NCBI GenBank assembly: GCA_913009825.1
Contig: CAJVYQ010000023.1
Span: forward strand, 1-64,000
Length of the DNA: 64,000 nucleotides
Direction: 5' to 3'
From: an uncultured Deferribacteres bacterium
GTDB lineage: Bacteria > Zhuqueibacterota > JdFR-76 > DREG01
Below the pieces are notes generated by a model. The model was not told the DNA's origin. It worked only from the letters and a program-made list of their open reading frames with translations, and ran no database searches. Position 1 is the stretch's first letter. Every line of letters starts with the position of its first letter. Positions 27,141 to 36,130 of this stretch are shown here, one piece after another. The translations under genes and the position numbers were made by a program.

Positions 27141-29465
27141 ATGTTGCAATCATGGAAAAAAATTATTATTTTTATTTTTATTTTTTGTGCAATTATCTTT
27201 ATTAACAGTTCTTTGACATACGCTCAAAAAAAGACCGTCAAAATTCTTGGCATAACGGTTAAAGGCAATCAAACCACCGATTCCGATATCATAAAAATGA
27301 CTGCCGGATTGCAGGATGGGCAGGAAGTGACCGGGGATCAGATACAGAATTCCATCAAGCAATTATGGGGTCTGGGAATTTTTTCGGATATTCAGCTTTA
27401 TCTGGACAGGGAAGTCGGCGATGGTGTATTTCTACTACTCCAGTTAAAAGAATTCCCTCGTCTGGGAAGTTTCTCTTTTACCGGCAACAAGAAGATCAAA
27501 GATAAGAAGTTTCGTGAAGACCTGGATCTTTATCCCGGTCAGATTGTGAGTCCTTCTCAAATATTGAAAACCAAGAGAAAAATTAAGAGTATGTATGAGG
27601 ATAAGGGATATCTGTTAGCTACTGTTTCTGCGGATTCTTTGCCGGGAGAACGGAAAAACCGCATCAAACTGATTTTTACCATCGACGAAGGGAAAAAAGT
27701 AAAAGTCAAAAATATTCGTTTTACGGGCAATAAATTTTTTGACGACGGCAAGTTGAGGAAGCAGTTGAAAGACACCAAAGAAGACAAGTGGTGGTGGTTT
27801 GGCGGTGACTTCAACAGAAAAAAATATGATGACGATCTGGAAAAATTGACTACATTTTACCACAAAAACGGTTTTCGCGATATGGAAGTGCTGAGCGATT
27901 CCATCTATTACGATGATCTGCGTGAAAACATGTTTATCAATATTAAATTACGTGAGGGCGTACGCTACCGGATAAGGAAGATCACCTGGGCCGGAAATAA
28001 ACTATTCAAAAAAGAATTTTTGGCCAATGCTCTCAGCCTGAAAGAAGGTGATTATTACAATCAGGAATCTTTGCAGAAAGATGTGTCCGAAAAACTGGGC
28101 AGCCTTTATTACGACCGCGGCTACATTTTTGCCCAGGTGCAGCCACAGGAAATTCCCGTAAGTGAAAATCAATTAGATATTCATTTTCAGATCACCGAAG
28201 GAAATCCGGTGACGGTACGGAAAATTCTCGTCGAAGATAACACCAAAACCAAAGAAAAAGTTATTCGCCGGGAATTGCGGATTTTACCGGGAGATACTTT
28301 TAGTCGTGCTGCTTTGATGCGGAGTCACCGGGAAGTTTTTATTTTGAACTATTTCAGCAATGTGACCCCCGATGTGAAACCGGTGAATGATAAGGAAGTG
28401 GACCTGGTTTTTAAAGTGGAAGAAAAGTCAACGGATCAGGCAAACATGTCTGCCGGCTGGAGCGAGCGTGACCGCATGATCGGCAGTGTGGGCATCGGTA
28501 TGAACAACCTGTTTGGTAACGGACAACGACTCAATTTCGATTGGACATTCGGCCGTTTTTACCGCAATTTTCAAATCGGTTTTACGGAACCGTGGCTTTT
28601 CGACTCACCGACACTGGCAGGTTTCTCCTTTTATGATACCAAACGGGACGCTTATTATATCGGTTACAAGCAGGAAAGTAAAGGCTTTTCCCTTCAGCTT
28701 GGCCGCAGAATGCGCTGGCCCGACAACTATTTCCGCAGCGATCTTATTTACCGTTTAGATCAAACGTCACTGTCCAATTTTTCGTCCTATATTCTGGAGC
28801 GGAATCCCAACGGTATCGCTTCAGAGAACTGGCCATTGACCAGCAGCAGCGTCACCTACGTTCTGTCGCGGGATAGCAGAGACAGGCCGGAATTTCCTAC
28901 TATGGGTTCGCAATTTTCCCTCACCACCGAATTTGCCGGAACTATTTTGGGCGGAAACGTGGATTACCATAAACATCTGTTTTCTTTCAAGGGATTTTAT
29001 CCCATGTTCTGGAAATTTGTCTTGTATTCGGATACGGAAATCGGCTATCTGGCCGGATTTTCCGCTACGTCGCAAATTCCCTATCTGGAACTCTTTTTTA
29101 TCGGCGGCGCCGGATTGTCCCGGTCCATTCCTTTGCGTGGTTATGATGATCCGTTGGCCGGCGGGCGGGCTATATCGAATGGCGGGCGGACATTGTTGAA
29201 ACAGTCCATCGAATTCAGGATGCCATTCATCGATAACCCGACTGCATTCGGCATTTTGTTTGCGGAGGCTGGTAATATCTGGCCTAATTTAAGCGACACG
29301 GATCCCTTCAATTTGCGCAGATCGGTAGGTGCCGGTGTTCGCATATTTATGCCGATGATCGGCATGCTGGGTTTTGATTATGCTTACGGATTTGATAACT
29401 TTGATAGTTTAGGCCGGCGCTACGGCAAATGGAAACCGCATTTTGTCTTCGGCAGAGGATTTTAA
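27141..29465 (+). CDS. bamA: Outer membrane protein assembly factor BamA
   Basis: A 774-residue Omp85 protein, the central subunit of the machine that inserts beta-barrels. A signal peptide ends near TYAQ. Five POTRA domains occupy about residues 30-415 (TVKILGITVKGNQTTDSDII begins the first). The 16-strand barrel follows, with the loop-6 motif RGYDDP near residue 670 and a C-terminal strand ending FVFGRGF. ATG 27141 is preferred, with ggag nine bases upstream; a TTG at 27126 is an alternative. tamB lies directly before it and skp about 320 bases after. Confidence 0.95.
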   Translation: MLQSWKKIIIFIFIFCAIIFINSSLTYAQKKTVKILGITVKGNQTTDSDIIKMTAGLQDGQEVTGDQIQNSIKQLWGLGIFSDIQLYLDREVGDGVFLLLQLKEFPRLGSFSFTGNKKIKDKKFREDLDLYPGQIVSPSQILKTKRKIKSMYEDKGYLLATVSADSLPGERKNRIKLIFTIDEGKKVKVKNIRFTGNKFFDDGKLRKQLKDTKEDKWWWFGGDFNRKKYDDDLEKLTTFYHKNGFRDMEVLSDSIYYDDLRENMFINIKLREGVRYRIRKITWAGNKLFKKEFLANALSLKEGDYYNQESLQKDVSEKLGSLYYDRGYIFAQVQPQEIPVSENQLDIHFQITEGNPVTVRKILVEDNTKTKEKVIRRELRILPGDTFSRAALMRSHREVFILNYFSNVTPDVKPVNDKEVDLVFKVEEKSTDQANMSAGWSERDRMIGSVGIGMNNLFGNGQRLNFDWTFGRFYRNFQIGFTEPWLFDSPTLAGFSFYDTKRDAYYIGYKQESKGFSLQLGRRMRWPDNYFRSDLIYRLDQTSLSNFSSYILERNPNGIASENWPLTSSSVTYVLSRDSRDRPEFPTMGSQFSLTTEFAGTILGGNVDYHKHLFSFKGFYPMFWKFVLYSDTEIGYLAGFSATSQIPYLELFFIGGAGLSRSIPLRGYDDPLAGGRAISNGGRTLLKQSIEFRMPFIDNPTAFGILFAEAGNIWPNLSDTDPFNLRRSVGAGVRIFMPMIGMLGFDYAYGFDNFDSLGRRYGKWKPHFVFGRGF

Positions 29466-29783
29466 ACAGGCGGATACCGGGAGAACGCCTCACCGGATTC
29501 AACAATACCGGAGCAGGGAATGACATCGTTTAAACTCATTTAAGATTGAAAAGGTACACTTCAAAAAATTAAAATGTTACAAAAACCTAAATTGAGCGAT
29601 TCTTAGCTTGAAACAACCGCCCAAAGAGTTTTGTCATTCTGCCTGCCCGACCGCAGGCGGGAAAGAATCTTGTTAGTTCTGTGCGTTAAACTAACAAGAT
29701 TCCTACGGAATGACATTAGAATCGCTCAATTCAGGAAAAATAAAAAATCGGCAGATTAAGCAACTAATTCTTAGGAGGTACGG
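29466..29783. other. Gap between bamA and skp carrying a 150-bp element
   Basis: The first 115 bases show nothing but an element-like right end, attaaaatgttac (29568-29580). The 150-bp element at 29586-29735 fills most of the rest. A strong ribosome site, taggaggt (29772-29779), precedes the skp GTG start. Confidence 0.6.
29586..29735. mobile_element. 150-bp MITE-like element, copy 1
   Basis: The ends are CCTAAATTGAGCGATTCT (29586-29603) and AGAATCGCTCAATTCAGG (29718-29735), inverted repeats with one mismatch in 18. The interior folds into nested hairpins (gtcattc ... gaatgac; gaatcttgttagtt ... aactaacaagattc; cctgc ... gcagg). The flanks are AAAAA on both sides (29581-29585, 29736-29740), a 5-bp duplication that is weak alone because of low complexity but agrees with the other copies. 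Confidence 0.85.
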
Positions 29784-30350
29784 GTGAAACAATTGAAATC
29801 GATCGTGGCGATCACATCTCTCTCATTATTGGCAATACTGATGATTTTTCAGTCATCGTTTGCTCAGGTAAAAATCGGTTATATCAATTCGCAAAAAATT
29901 CTGTTGGAATTCAAAGAAGCGCAGGATGTCCAAAAACAACTGGACGCAAAGAGCCAGGAATGGCAGAAACAAGTTCAGGATATGCAGGTTCAATTAAAAA
30001 ATATGAATGATCAACTGGAATCTCAAAGCCTGTTGCTGAGCCAGGAAAAGAAAGCTGAAAAACAAAAGGAAATGCAGGATTTGTACGCTAAAATGCAGCA
30101 GTTCCAGAATGAAAAATGGGGACAAAGCGGTGAACTGTTCAAATTGCAGCAGGATCTGCTAAAGCCTATCTATGGTAAAATCAATACGGTTCTGGAAAAA
30201 CTCGGCAAAGCGGATAAATTCGATTATATTTTTGACGGTGTTGCCGGAAATATTGTGTATGTAAATCCGGATCAACCTGATTTAACAGAAAAGGTGCTGG
30301 AGGAATTGAATAAAGGTTTAAAAACAAAAACCGCCGAAAAGAAAAAATAG
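29784..30350 (+). CDS. skp: Periplasmic chaperone Skp/OmpH
   Basis: A 188-residue OmpH-family protein. The signal peptide ends at SSFAQ. KIGYINSQKILLEFKEAQDVQKQLD opens the mature protein as in Skp, and a long coiled-coil (about 45-125, rich in Gln/Lys/Glu) would form the tentacles that hold unfolded outer-membrane proteins. YIFDGVAGNIVYVNPDQPDLTEKVL is the usual C-terminal body strand. The start is GTG with taggaggt upstream. Its position between bamA and lpxD matches the widely conserved order. Confidence 0.92.
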   Translation: MKQLKSIVAITSLSLLAILMIFQSSFAQVKIGYINSQKILLEFKEAQDVQKQLDAKSQEWQKQVQDMQVQLKNMNDQLESQSLLLSQEKKAEKQKEMQDLYAKMQQFQNEKWGQSGELFKLQQDLLKPIYGKINTVLEKLGKADKFDYIFDGVAGNIVYVNPDQPDLTEKVLEELNKGLKTKTAEKKK

Positions 30351-30385
30351 CACATCTTGACACAAATCTTTTAAATTCCAACCTG

Positions 30386-31414
30386 ATGAAACTTAGTGAA
30401 ATTGCTGATTTAGTGAGCGGTACTTTGCGGGGCGATGGCGGGATTGAAATATCCGGCATCGCACCGCTTGAAACTGCCGGCGACGGGGATGTCTCATTCC
30501 TTGCCAATCCACGCTATCAAAGCCAACTTAAAACTACCCAAGCTGCTGCACTTCTGCTGCCGGAAGGGGAATGGCCGGTTGAGCAACCGGTTATCATTTG
30601 CAAAAATCCCTATTTCGGTTTTGCCCTGTTGATGCAACATTTTCACCAAATTGTTCAAAAACAGGCGGCTGTTATTCATCCTGCCGCTCAGATTGCCGAT
30701 GATGTACAGTTCGGAGCCAATCCCTCTATCGGTGCATTCGTGGTGATCGGATCCGGTGTTCGGCTCGGTGACAATGTAACTGTTTTTCCGGGTTGTTATA
30801 TCGGGAAAAATTGTAAAACGGGCAATGATGTAACGCTGTATTCCCATGTCATGCTGCGGGAAGAAGTAGAAATCGGCGACAGGGTAATCATTCATTCCGG
30901 CTCGGTATTGGGCAGTGATGGTTTTGGTTTTGCGCAGGAGAAGGGTGTGTATCACAAAATTCCCCAAATTGGGCGTGTAGTTATCGAGGATGATGTGGAG
31001 ATCGGCGCCAACTGTTGCATCGACCGGGCGACACTGGGTGAAACCAGAATCCACCGGGGCACAAAACTGGACAATTTAATTCAGATTGCCCATAATGTGA
31101 AAATCGGCGAACATTCCGTCATCGCCGGCCAGACAGGAATTTCCGGCAGCACACAAGTTGGGCATCATGCTATGTTTGGCGGGCAGGTTGGCATAATTGG
31201 CCACATCACCATCGGTGATTATGTTATCTGCGGCGCTCAGGCGGGTGTGACGAAATCTATCCCGGATAAAGGTTTTGTTTCCGGCTATCCTGCCCGGCCT
31301 CATAAGGAACATTTAAAAATTGAAGCGGCAGCAAAAAAACTACCGGAAATGTTGCGCCGGCTGCATCGGTTGGAAGAGAAAATAGCTCGATTGGAAAAAC
31401 AGAATGAAGTTTGA
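30386..31414 (+). CDS. lpxD: UDP-3-O-acylglucosamine N-acyltransferase
   Basis: A 342-residue hexapeptide-repeat enzyme adding the second acyl chain in lipid A synthesis. The N-terminal uridine-binding domain (about 1-95) is followed by a left-handed beta-helix (about 100-305) of [LIV]-G-x(4) repeats. The catalytic His is expected in LIQIAHNVKIG, and the family motif GQTGISGSTQVG follows. A C-terminal helix (LPEMLRRLHRLEEKIARLEKQ) completes the trimeric fold. Only a short gap separates it from skp and from lpxC-fabZ. Confidence 0.95.
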   Translation: MKLSEIADLVSGTLRGDGGIEISGIAPLETAGDGDVSFLANPRYQSQLKTTQAAALLLPEGEWPVEQPVIICKNPYFGFALLMQHFHQIVQKQAAVIHPAAQIADDVQFGANPSIGAFVVIGSGVRLGDNVTVFPGCYIGKNCKTGNDVTLYSHVMLREEVEIGDRVIIHSGSVLGSDGFGFAQEKGVYHKIPQIGRVVIEDDVEIGANCCIDRATLGETRIHRGTKLDNLIQIAHNVKIGEHSVIAGQTGISGSTQVGHHAMFGGQVGIIGHITIGDYVICGAQAGVTKSIPDKGFVSGYPARPHKEHLKIEAAAKKLPEMLRRLHRLEEKIARLEKQNEV

Positions 31415-31461
31415 TTTCGTGCAGCCGTTATCTGTGAAAAGTAAATGAGGAACACTGAACA

Positions 31462-32868
31462 ATGTTCAAAAATCAACGCACAATAAAAAATCCGGTTTCG
31501 ATGTCCGGTGTAGGACTGCATACCGGCAATCAAACCAACTTGATTTTTAAACCGGCGCCGACCAATTCCGGCGTCCGCTTTGTCAGGGTTGACCTACCCG
31601 GTAAGCCTGAAATTTTGGCTAACATCGATCATGTCGTGGATATTTCACGGGGAACGACGATCGGAGTAAATGGGGTGCAAGTTCATACGGTTGAACATGT
31701 TCTGGCCGCGGTTTTTGGTCTGGAACTGGACAATATTTTTGTGGAACTGGATGGCAACGAGCCGCCGGTGTTCGACGGCAGCGCACAGCCTTTCGTGGGG
31801 AAATTGCTGCAAGCGGGATTTGTCGAGCAGGATTCACCCAGGGACATTCTCATCATCGACGAAACAATCACCTATTCCGAAGAAGACCGCGGTGTGGACA
31901 TTGTTGTTTTTCCTTCCGATGAGTTCAGAATCACCTTCATGGTAGATTATCAAAATCCGGCTCTGGGAACCCAGTACACCTCTATGTATTCATTGCGGGA
32001 TGAATTTGTTTCCGAATTTGCCCCGTCCCGTACGTTCTGTTTTCTCCATGAAGTTGAAGATTTAGCCGATCATGGCCTGATTAAAGGAGGCAATTTTGAT
32101 AATAGTGTGGTTATTATTGACCGGGACCTCGATGATCCCGAGTTGAACAGGCTGAAAAATTTGCTCCAGCTTAAAGAAGATATTCGTCCCAGCGCCAATG
32201 GCATATTAAATAATGTGCAGCTTCGCTTCAAAAATGAACCGGTTCGGCACAAAGCATTGGACCTGATCGGTGATCTGGCACTGCTGGGTATTCCCATCCA
32301 GGCTCATGTTATGTGTGCGCGCTCCGGTCATAAAGCCAATGTAGAGTTGGTTAAAAAGATTAAGAAAATTTACGAAAAGAAACTGATCACAAAAAAGTAT
32401 AAATCGGGAAAATCTGATGGCTACCTGCTGGATATCAACGCTATTATGCAGGTGATGCCCCATCGCTACCCGTTTCTGCTGGTAGACCGGATTGTCGATT
32501 TTGTGCCCCAGGAAAGAGTGGTTGGTTTGAAAAATGTTACTATCAATGAACCGTTTTTTGCGGGACATTTTCCCGGACATCCTATCATGCCGGGCGTTTT
32601 AATTGTGGAAGCGATGGCGCAGGTAGGCGGTTTTATGCTGCTCAACGCGGAAGAAAATCCCGGCAACAAACTGGTTTATTTCATGGGCATGGACAATGTC
32701 CGGTTCCGCAAACCGGTTGTGCCCGGTGATCAGATCCGCTTTGAATTAGAGATGATCAAACAACGCCGTTCCTATTGCAAAATGTCCGGCAAAGCGTACG
32801 TAAAAAATGATTTGGTTGCCGAAGCGGAACTGATGGCTGCTGTGGTGGACCGGGATAAAGAAAAGTAG
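31462..32868 (+). CDS. lpxC-fabZ: Fused LpxC deacetylase and FabZ dehydratase
   Basis: A 468-residue bifunctional protein. Residues 1-300 are LpxC, the zinc deacetylase that commits UDP-3-O-acyl-GlcNAc to lipid A: zinc ligand His79 in [10 protein letters not shown], then [13 protein letters not shown] and the second zinc site [15 protein letters not shown]. Residues about 318-468 are FabZ, a hotdog-fold 3-hydroxyacyl-ACP dehydratase: [12 protein letters not shown] with catalytic His, then [20 protein letters not shown]. The fusion is typical of Bacteroidota, Chlorobiota and relatives and links competing uses of 3-hydroxyacyl-ACP. lpxA follows after seven bases. Confidence 0.97.
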   Translation: MFKNQRTIKNPVSMSGVGLHTGNQTNLIFKPAPTNSGVRFVRVDLPGKPEILANIDHVVDISRGTTIGVNGVQVHTVEHVLAAVFGLELDNIFVELDGNEPPVFDGSAQPFVGKLLQAGFVEQDSPRDILIIDETITYSEEDRGVDIVVFPSDEFRITFMVDYQNPALGTQYTSMYSLRDEFVSEFAPSRTFCFLHEVEDLADHGLIKGGNFDNSVVIIDRDLDDPELNRLKNLLQLKEDIRPSANGILNNVQLRFKNEPVRHKALDLIGDLALLGIPIQAHVMCARSGHKANVELVKKIKKIYEKKLITKKYKSGKSDGYLLDINAIMQVMPHRYPFLLVDRIVDFVPQERVVGLKNVTINEPFFAGHFPGHPIMPGVLIVEAMAQVGGFMLLNAEENPGNKLVYFMGMDNVRFRKPVVPGDQIRFELEMIKQRRSYCKMSGKAYVKNDLVAEAELMAAVVDRDKEK

Positions 32869-32875
32869 GGGTCTT

Positions 32876-33649
32876 GTGGCAGACGTACATAAAACAGCCT
32901 TGGTGCATCCCAAAGCCCAATTGGCTGAAAATGTTCAGGTTTCTCCTTATGCCATCATCGAAGAGGGAGTTACGATCGATGAAAATAGCTGGATCGGCCC
33001 CCATGTTCTGCTCGCGAAAGGATCAAAAATAGGCAAAGGATGCCGGATATTCACGGGCGCTGTGATTGGTACCATCCCCCAGGATCTCAAGTTTGAGGGG
33101 GAGGAAACATCGGTGGAAATTGGCGATAGAACCGTGGTGCGGGAGTATTGCACTCTCAACCGCGGCACAAAAGACCGCATGAAAAGTCAGATCGGCGAAA
33201 ATTGTCTGCTGATGGCTTATGTGCATGTGGCGCATGATTGCATCATCGGCAACAATGTGATCCTTGCCAATGCCATCAATATGGCCGGACATGTGGAAAT
33301 CGATGATTTTGCCGGTGTGGGCGGCATGAGCCCCATTCATCAGTTTGTGCGTATCGGACGGCATGCATTCGTCGGCGGAGGTTACCGTGTGCCCAAAGAT
33401 ATTCCGCCGTTTATTCTGGCGGCGGGAGAACCGCTGCGGTACGCCGGTGTCAACCGGATTGGCCTGAAACGGCGGGGGTTTTCTTCGGAAACCATCACTA
33501 CTCTGCAAAGAATTTACAGATTGATTTATCGCCAAAAATTGAATGTAACACAGGCGCTCACCAGAATTACAGATGAGTTTCCGCTTGAAGGAGAGGTGAA
33601 ACAGGTCGTGGATTTTTTTGAATCCAGCGAGCGGGGTGTATTAAGATAA
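32876..33649 (+). CDS. lpxA: UDP-N-acetylglucosamine acyltransferase
   Basis: A 257-residue enzyme transferring 3-hydroxyacyl from ACP to UDP-GlcNAc, the first lipid A step. A hexapeptide beta-helix (about 1-185) holds the catalytic His in HVAHDCIIGN and the motif GGMSPIHQFVRIGRHAFVGGG. The C-terminal helical domain starts NRIGLKRRGFSSETI. The start is GTG (32876), seven bases after the lpxC-fabZ stop. Its TAA is followed directly by the ATG of the next gene. Confidence 0.95.
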   Translation: MADVHKTALVHPKAQLAENVQVSPYAIIEEGVTIDENSWIGPHVLLAKGSKIGKGCRIFTGAVIGTIPQDLKFEGEETSVEIGDRTVVREYCTLNRGTKDRMKSQIGENCLLMAYVHVAHDCIIGNNVILANAINMAGHVEIDDFAGVGGMSPIHQFVRIGRHAFVGGGYRVPKDIPPFILAAGEPLRYAGVNRIGLKRRGFSSETITTLQRIYRLIYRQKLNVTQALTRITDEFPLEGEVKQVVDFFESSERGVLR

Positions 33650-34483
33650 ATGGAAACCTGGCGGATCGTGCAAACCCCCCATCTTCCCGGTTCATTCAAT
33701 ATGGCGATAGATCAAACTATCGCCAATTTTGTCAGTGAGGGCCGGGTTCGGTCTACACTGCGTTTTTTCAGTTGGCGGCCCTTTTGTTTATCGCTGGGAT
33801 ATCATCAGTCAACGGAAGATGTGGATTTTCCCGCCTGCCGTAAAAATGGGGTCGATGTTGTGCGCCGGCCAACCGGTGGGAAAGCGGTTTTTCATGCGGC
33901 TGAGTTTACATACTCGGTGATTGCCGATGCCTCCTCCTGCGTGTTTGGTGATTCCATTGCGGCAACGTTTCACCTTTTGGCCGGCTGGTTAACGGCGGGA
34001 TTGGCGGATTTGGGTGTTGCCGCGGAAATCAGCCCGGTGCTGGATGCGCTTGAAAAGCAGGCTCTTTTTAAAAATCCGTCCTGTTTCTCTTCCACATCCG
34101 GTTATGAAATATCCGTGCAGGGGAAAAAATTAATCGGCAGCGCTCAGCGACGCCGGCAAAATGTGATGCTGCAACACGGCTCTTTGCTCAGCGGGACGTT
34201 GTATCTGAACGTAGCCGGTCTGTTGCATCAATCGGCACAGAAACGCCGGAATATGCGCGAATATTTGGCAGCGCACACAATTTGTCTGAAACAGCTCATT
34301 GCTCCCGTCCCTGATTTTGAGACCATTGCCGCCGCGCTGACTTATGCCTGGCGGGAAAAAATTAAGGTGGCAAAGGTTCAGGCAGACTTGTCCGGTGAAG
34401 AATGGCTGCAGGCAAAAAAATTACAGCCGGAATTTGAGGTAAAAGCGGCAAAGCGTGCACAATGGCACCATCCGGGAAAATGA
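33650..34483 (+). CDS. Lipoyl/octanoyl transferase, LipM/LplA family
   Basis: A 277-residue cofactor-transferase of the biotin/lipoate ligase fold, probably moving octanoyl or lipoyl groups to the lipoyl domains of 2-oxoacid dehydrogenases or GcvH. RRPTGGKAVFH (72-82) is the substrate loop. GKKLIGSAQRRR (158-169) holds the acyl-binding Lys, and Cys145 in PSCFSS sits where LipM has its catalytic Cys. That favours octanoyltransferase over ATP-dependent ligase, though the call is not certain. The ATG directly follows the lpxA stop. It is unusual among lipid A genes; the common need for octanoyl- and hydroxyacyl-ACP may explain it. Confidence 0.78.
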   Translation: METWRIVQTPHLPGSFNMAIDQTIANFVSEGRVRSTLRFFSWRPFCLSLGYHQSTEDVDFPACRKNGVDVVRRPTGGKAVFHAAEFTYSVIADASSCVFGDSIAATFHLLAGWLTAGLADLGVAAEISPVLDALEKQALFKNPSCFSSTSGYEISVQGKKLIGSAQRRRQNVMLQHGSLLSGTLYLNVAGLLHQSAQKRRNMREYLAAHTICLKQLIAPVPDFETIAAALTYAWREKIKVAKVQADLSGEEWLQAKKLQPEFEVKAAKRAQWHHPGK

Positions 34484-34556
34484 AGAATTATTGTGATAAT
34501 TGTGATAGGAGAGTAAGGGGGATGTAAAGAATTTTGGTAAACTTTAATAATTCAGA

Positions 34557-34684
34557 CCTAAATTGAGCGATTGTAGGGCGATTCGCTGAATCGCCAACTT
34601 GATTTCTATGGATTTACCTGAAAAAATGAAAACCCGTTAGCCGCTTAAAACAAACTCAAAAACAGATGAATCGCTCAATTTAGC
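34557..34684. mobile_element. 128-bp element, CCTAAATTGAGCG ends
   Basis: The ends are CCTAAATTGAGCGATTG (34557-34573) and AATCGCTCAATTTAGC (34669-34684), with the internal hairpin ggcgattc-gct-gaatcgcc. The flanks TCAGA (34552-34556) and TCCGA (34685-34689) agree at 4 of 5 positions. It is a distinct subfamily from the 150-bp copies: the ends are shared but the interior differs. A relative in opposite orientation lies at 7496-7612. Confidence 0.65.
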
Positions 34685-34717
34685 TCCGATTAATCTTTAC
34701 AGTATTAGTGTTTGACT

Positions 34718-34836
34718 GTAACTACTCAGGTAACCCGCGAAAGACTCGAAAAAACACGAAAAAAAGTAGTATCGAGCCTTTAAAGTGTTTCGTATGTTTT
34801 TTGCCTGTGTCAGACAGGCGCGGGCTGAATAGTTAT
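34718..34836. mobile_element. 119-bp GTAAC-type element
   Basis: The left end is GTAACTACTCAGG and the right end CTGAATAGTTAT, with an interior of the cccgcgaaagactcg ... caggcgcggg type. The flanking 8-mers GTTTGACT (34710-34717) and GTTTGAAT (34837-34844) agree at 7 of 8 positions, supporting a transposition origin. The same interior forms the last third of the 347-bp elements at 44975 and 54618. Confidence 0.7.
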
Positions 34837-34910
34837 GTTTGAATGAAAATTATAAAATTACAGCAGAAGCATCATCTCTGCGAAACTTGTCTCATTAAAC
34901 GGAAAAAAAA

Positions 34911-36086
34911 GTGAAAAAAATCGCCATTTTTGGCGCCAGTGGTTCCATAGGTAAAAATACTCTGGACGTGATCAGTAGATTACCGGATGAATTTCGGATA
35001 ACCTGTATGAGTGTGCACACCAGCGTGGATTTTTTGCTGCAACAAGCGTTAAAACTGCGTCCGGAAGCGGTTATTGTCACCGGAGAAAATGCACCGCAGG
35101 GTTCAATAGAAAGACTGAAAGAAAATGGTATTTCCGTTTTCCTTGGCGCGGATGGTTTGCAGCAGGCGGTCAAATCCGTTGATTTTGACATTCTCCTCAA
35201 TGCGCTGGTGGGCGCTGCCGGGTTACTGCCCACATTGTTGGCAGTGGAAATGGGCAGAACTATCGCGCTGGCAAATAAAGAAACCCTGGTCATGGCGGGC
35301 GAGCTGATTACCCGGGCTGCGGAAAAAAGCGGCGCCAAATTGATTCCGGTTGACAGCGAACACAGCGCTATTTTTCAGTGTTTGTTGGGGGAGAGAAGTG
35401 AAAATGTAAAAAGAATTATACTCACCGGTTCCGGCGGGCCCTTTTTCACCAGACAGGAAAACCGGTTTGATGAAATTACCGTTGAAGAAGCGTTGTCACA
35501 TCCCAACTGGAAAATGGGCCCCAAAATTACGGTGGATTCCGCCACCATGATGAACAAGGGATTGGAAATTATCGAGGCGTTCTGGCTGTTCGGCCTGCCG
35601 CTGCAAAAAATTGATGTTGTCATTCATCCCCAGTCTATCATCCATTCTCTGGTGGAATTTGTCGATGGTTCTCTCAAAGCCCAATTGGGCTGGCCTGATA
35701 TGCGGATTCCCATTCAATTTGCACTGACGTACCCGCTGCGGAAAAAATTGCAGACCAAAAAATTGGATTTTGCCGATTTGAAACAGCTCACTTTTTTTCA
35801 CCCCGATTCACAAAAATTTCCCAATCTTCGCCTGGCCGTAGAAGCTTTGAAAATGGGCGGCACAGCTCCGGCGATCTTAAATGCGGCCAACGAAGCGGCG
35901 GTGCAGAAATTTTTGGCCCGGGAAATTCGTTTTACCGCCATTCCGGAATTGATTGAAACGGCGCTTTCCCGGCGGCCGGTCAGGAAGAATCCTACTTTGG
36001 ACGATATATTGCAGGAGGATCGCTGGGCAAGAGAGTTTGTCCGGAATGCGGTGCAATCGGGAAAAGTTGCATTTGAGAAAAAATAG
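34911..36086 (+). CDS. dxr: 1-deoxy-D-xylulose 5-phosphate reductoisomerase
   Basis: A 391-residue NADPH enzyme making MEP, the committed step of the non-mevalonate isoprenoid pathway that feeds UppS. GASGSIGKNTLDVI is the nucleotide-binding motif, PVDSEHSAIFQ the metal site (Asp, Glu), SGGPFF and HPNWKMGPKITVDSATMMNKGLE the substrate loops. Length and C-terminal helical domain are normal. The start is GTG at 34911 with only purine-rich sequence upstream. rseP follows after 44 bases, a very common pairing. Confidence 0.96.
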   Translation: MKKIAIFGASGSIGKNTLDVISRLPDEFRITCMSVHTSVDFLLQQALKLRPEAVIVTGENAPQGSIERLKENGISVFLGADGLQQAVKSVDFDILLNALVGAAGLLPTLLAVEMGRTIALANKETLVMAGELITRAAEKSGAKLIPVDSEHSAIFQCLLGERSENVKRIILTGSGGPFFTRQENRFDEITVEEALSHPNWKMGPKITVDSATMMNKGLEIIEAFWLFGLPLQKIDVVIHPQSIIHSLVEFVDGSLKAQLGWPDMRIPIQFALTYPLRKKLQTKKLDFADLKQLTFFHPDSQKFPNLRLAVEALKMGGTAPAILNAANEAAVQKFLAREIRFTAIPELIETALSRRPVRKNPTLDDILQEDRWAREFVRNAVQSGKVAFEKK

Positions 36087-36130
36087 ATTTAATTTTAATG
36101 AAAAAATAGAGATGTTTTAGGAAGAAAATT

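Larger units (their letters stand above)
34484..34910. other. Gap with two mobile-like elements
   Basis: No gene is visible. The gap contains the 128-bp element at 34557-34684 and the 119-bp GTAAC-type element at 34718-34836. The 74 bases before dxr show no obvious promoter or strong ribosome site. Confidence 0.6.
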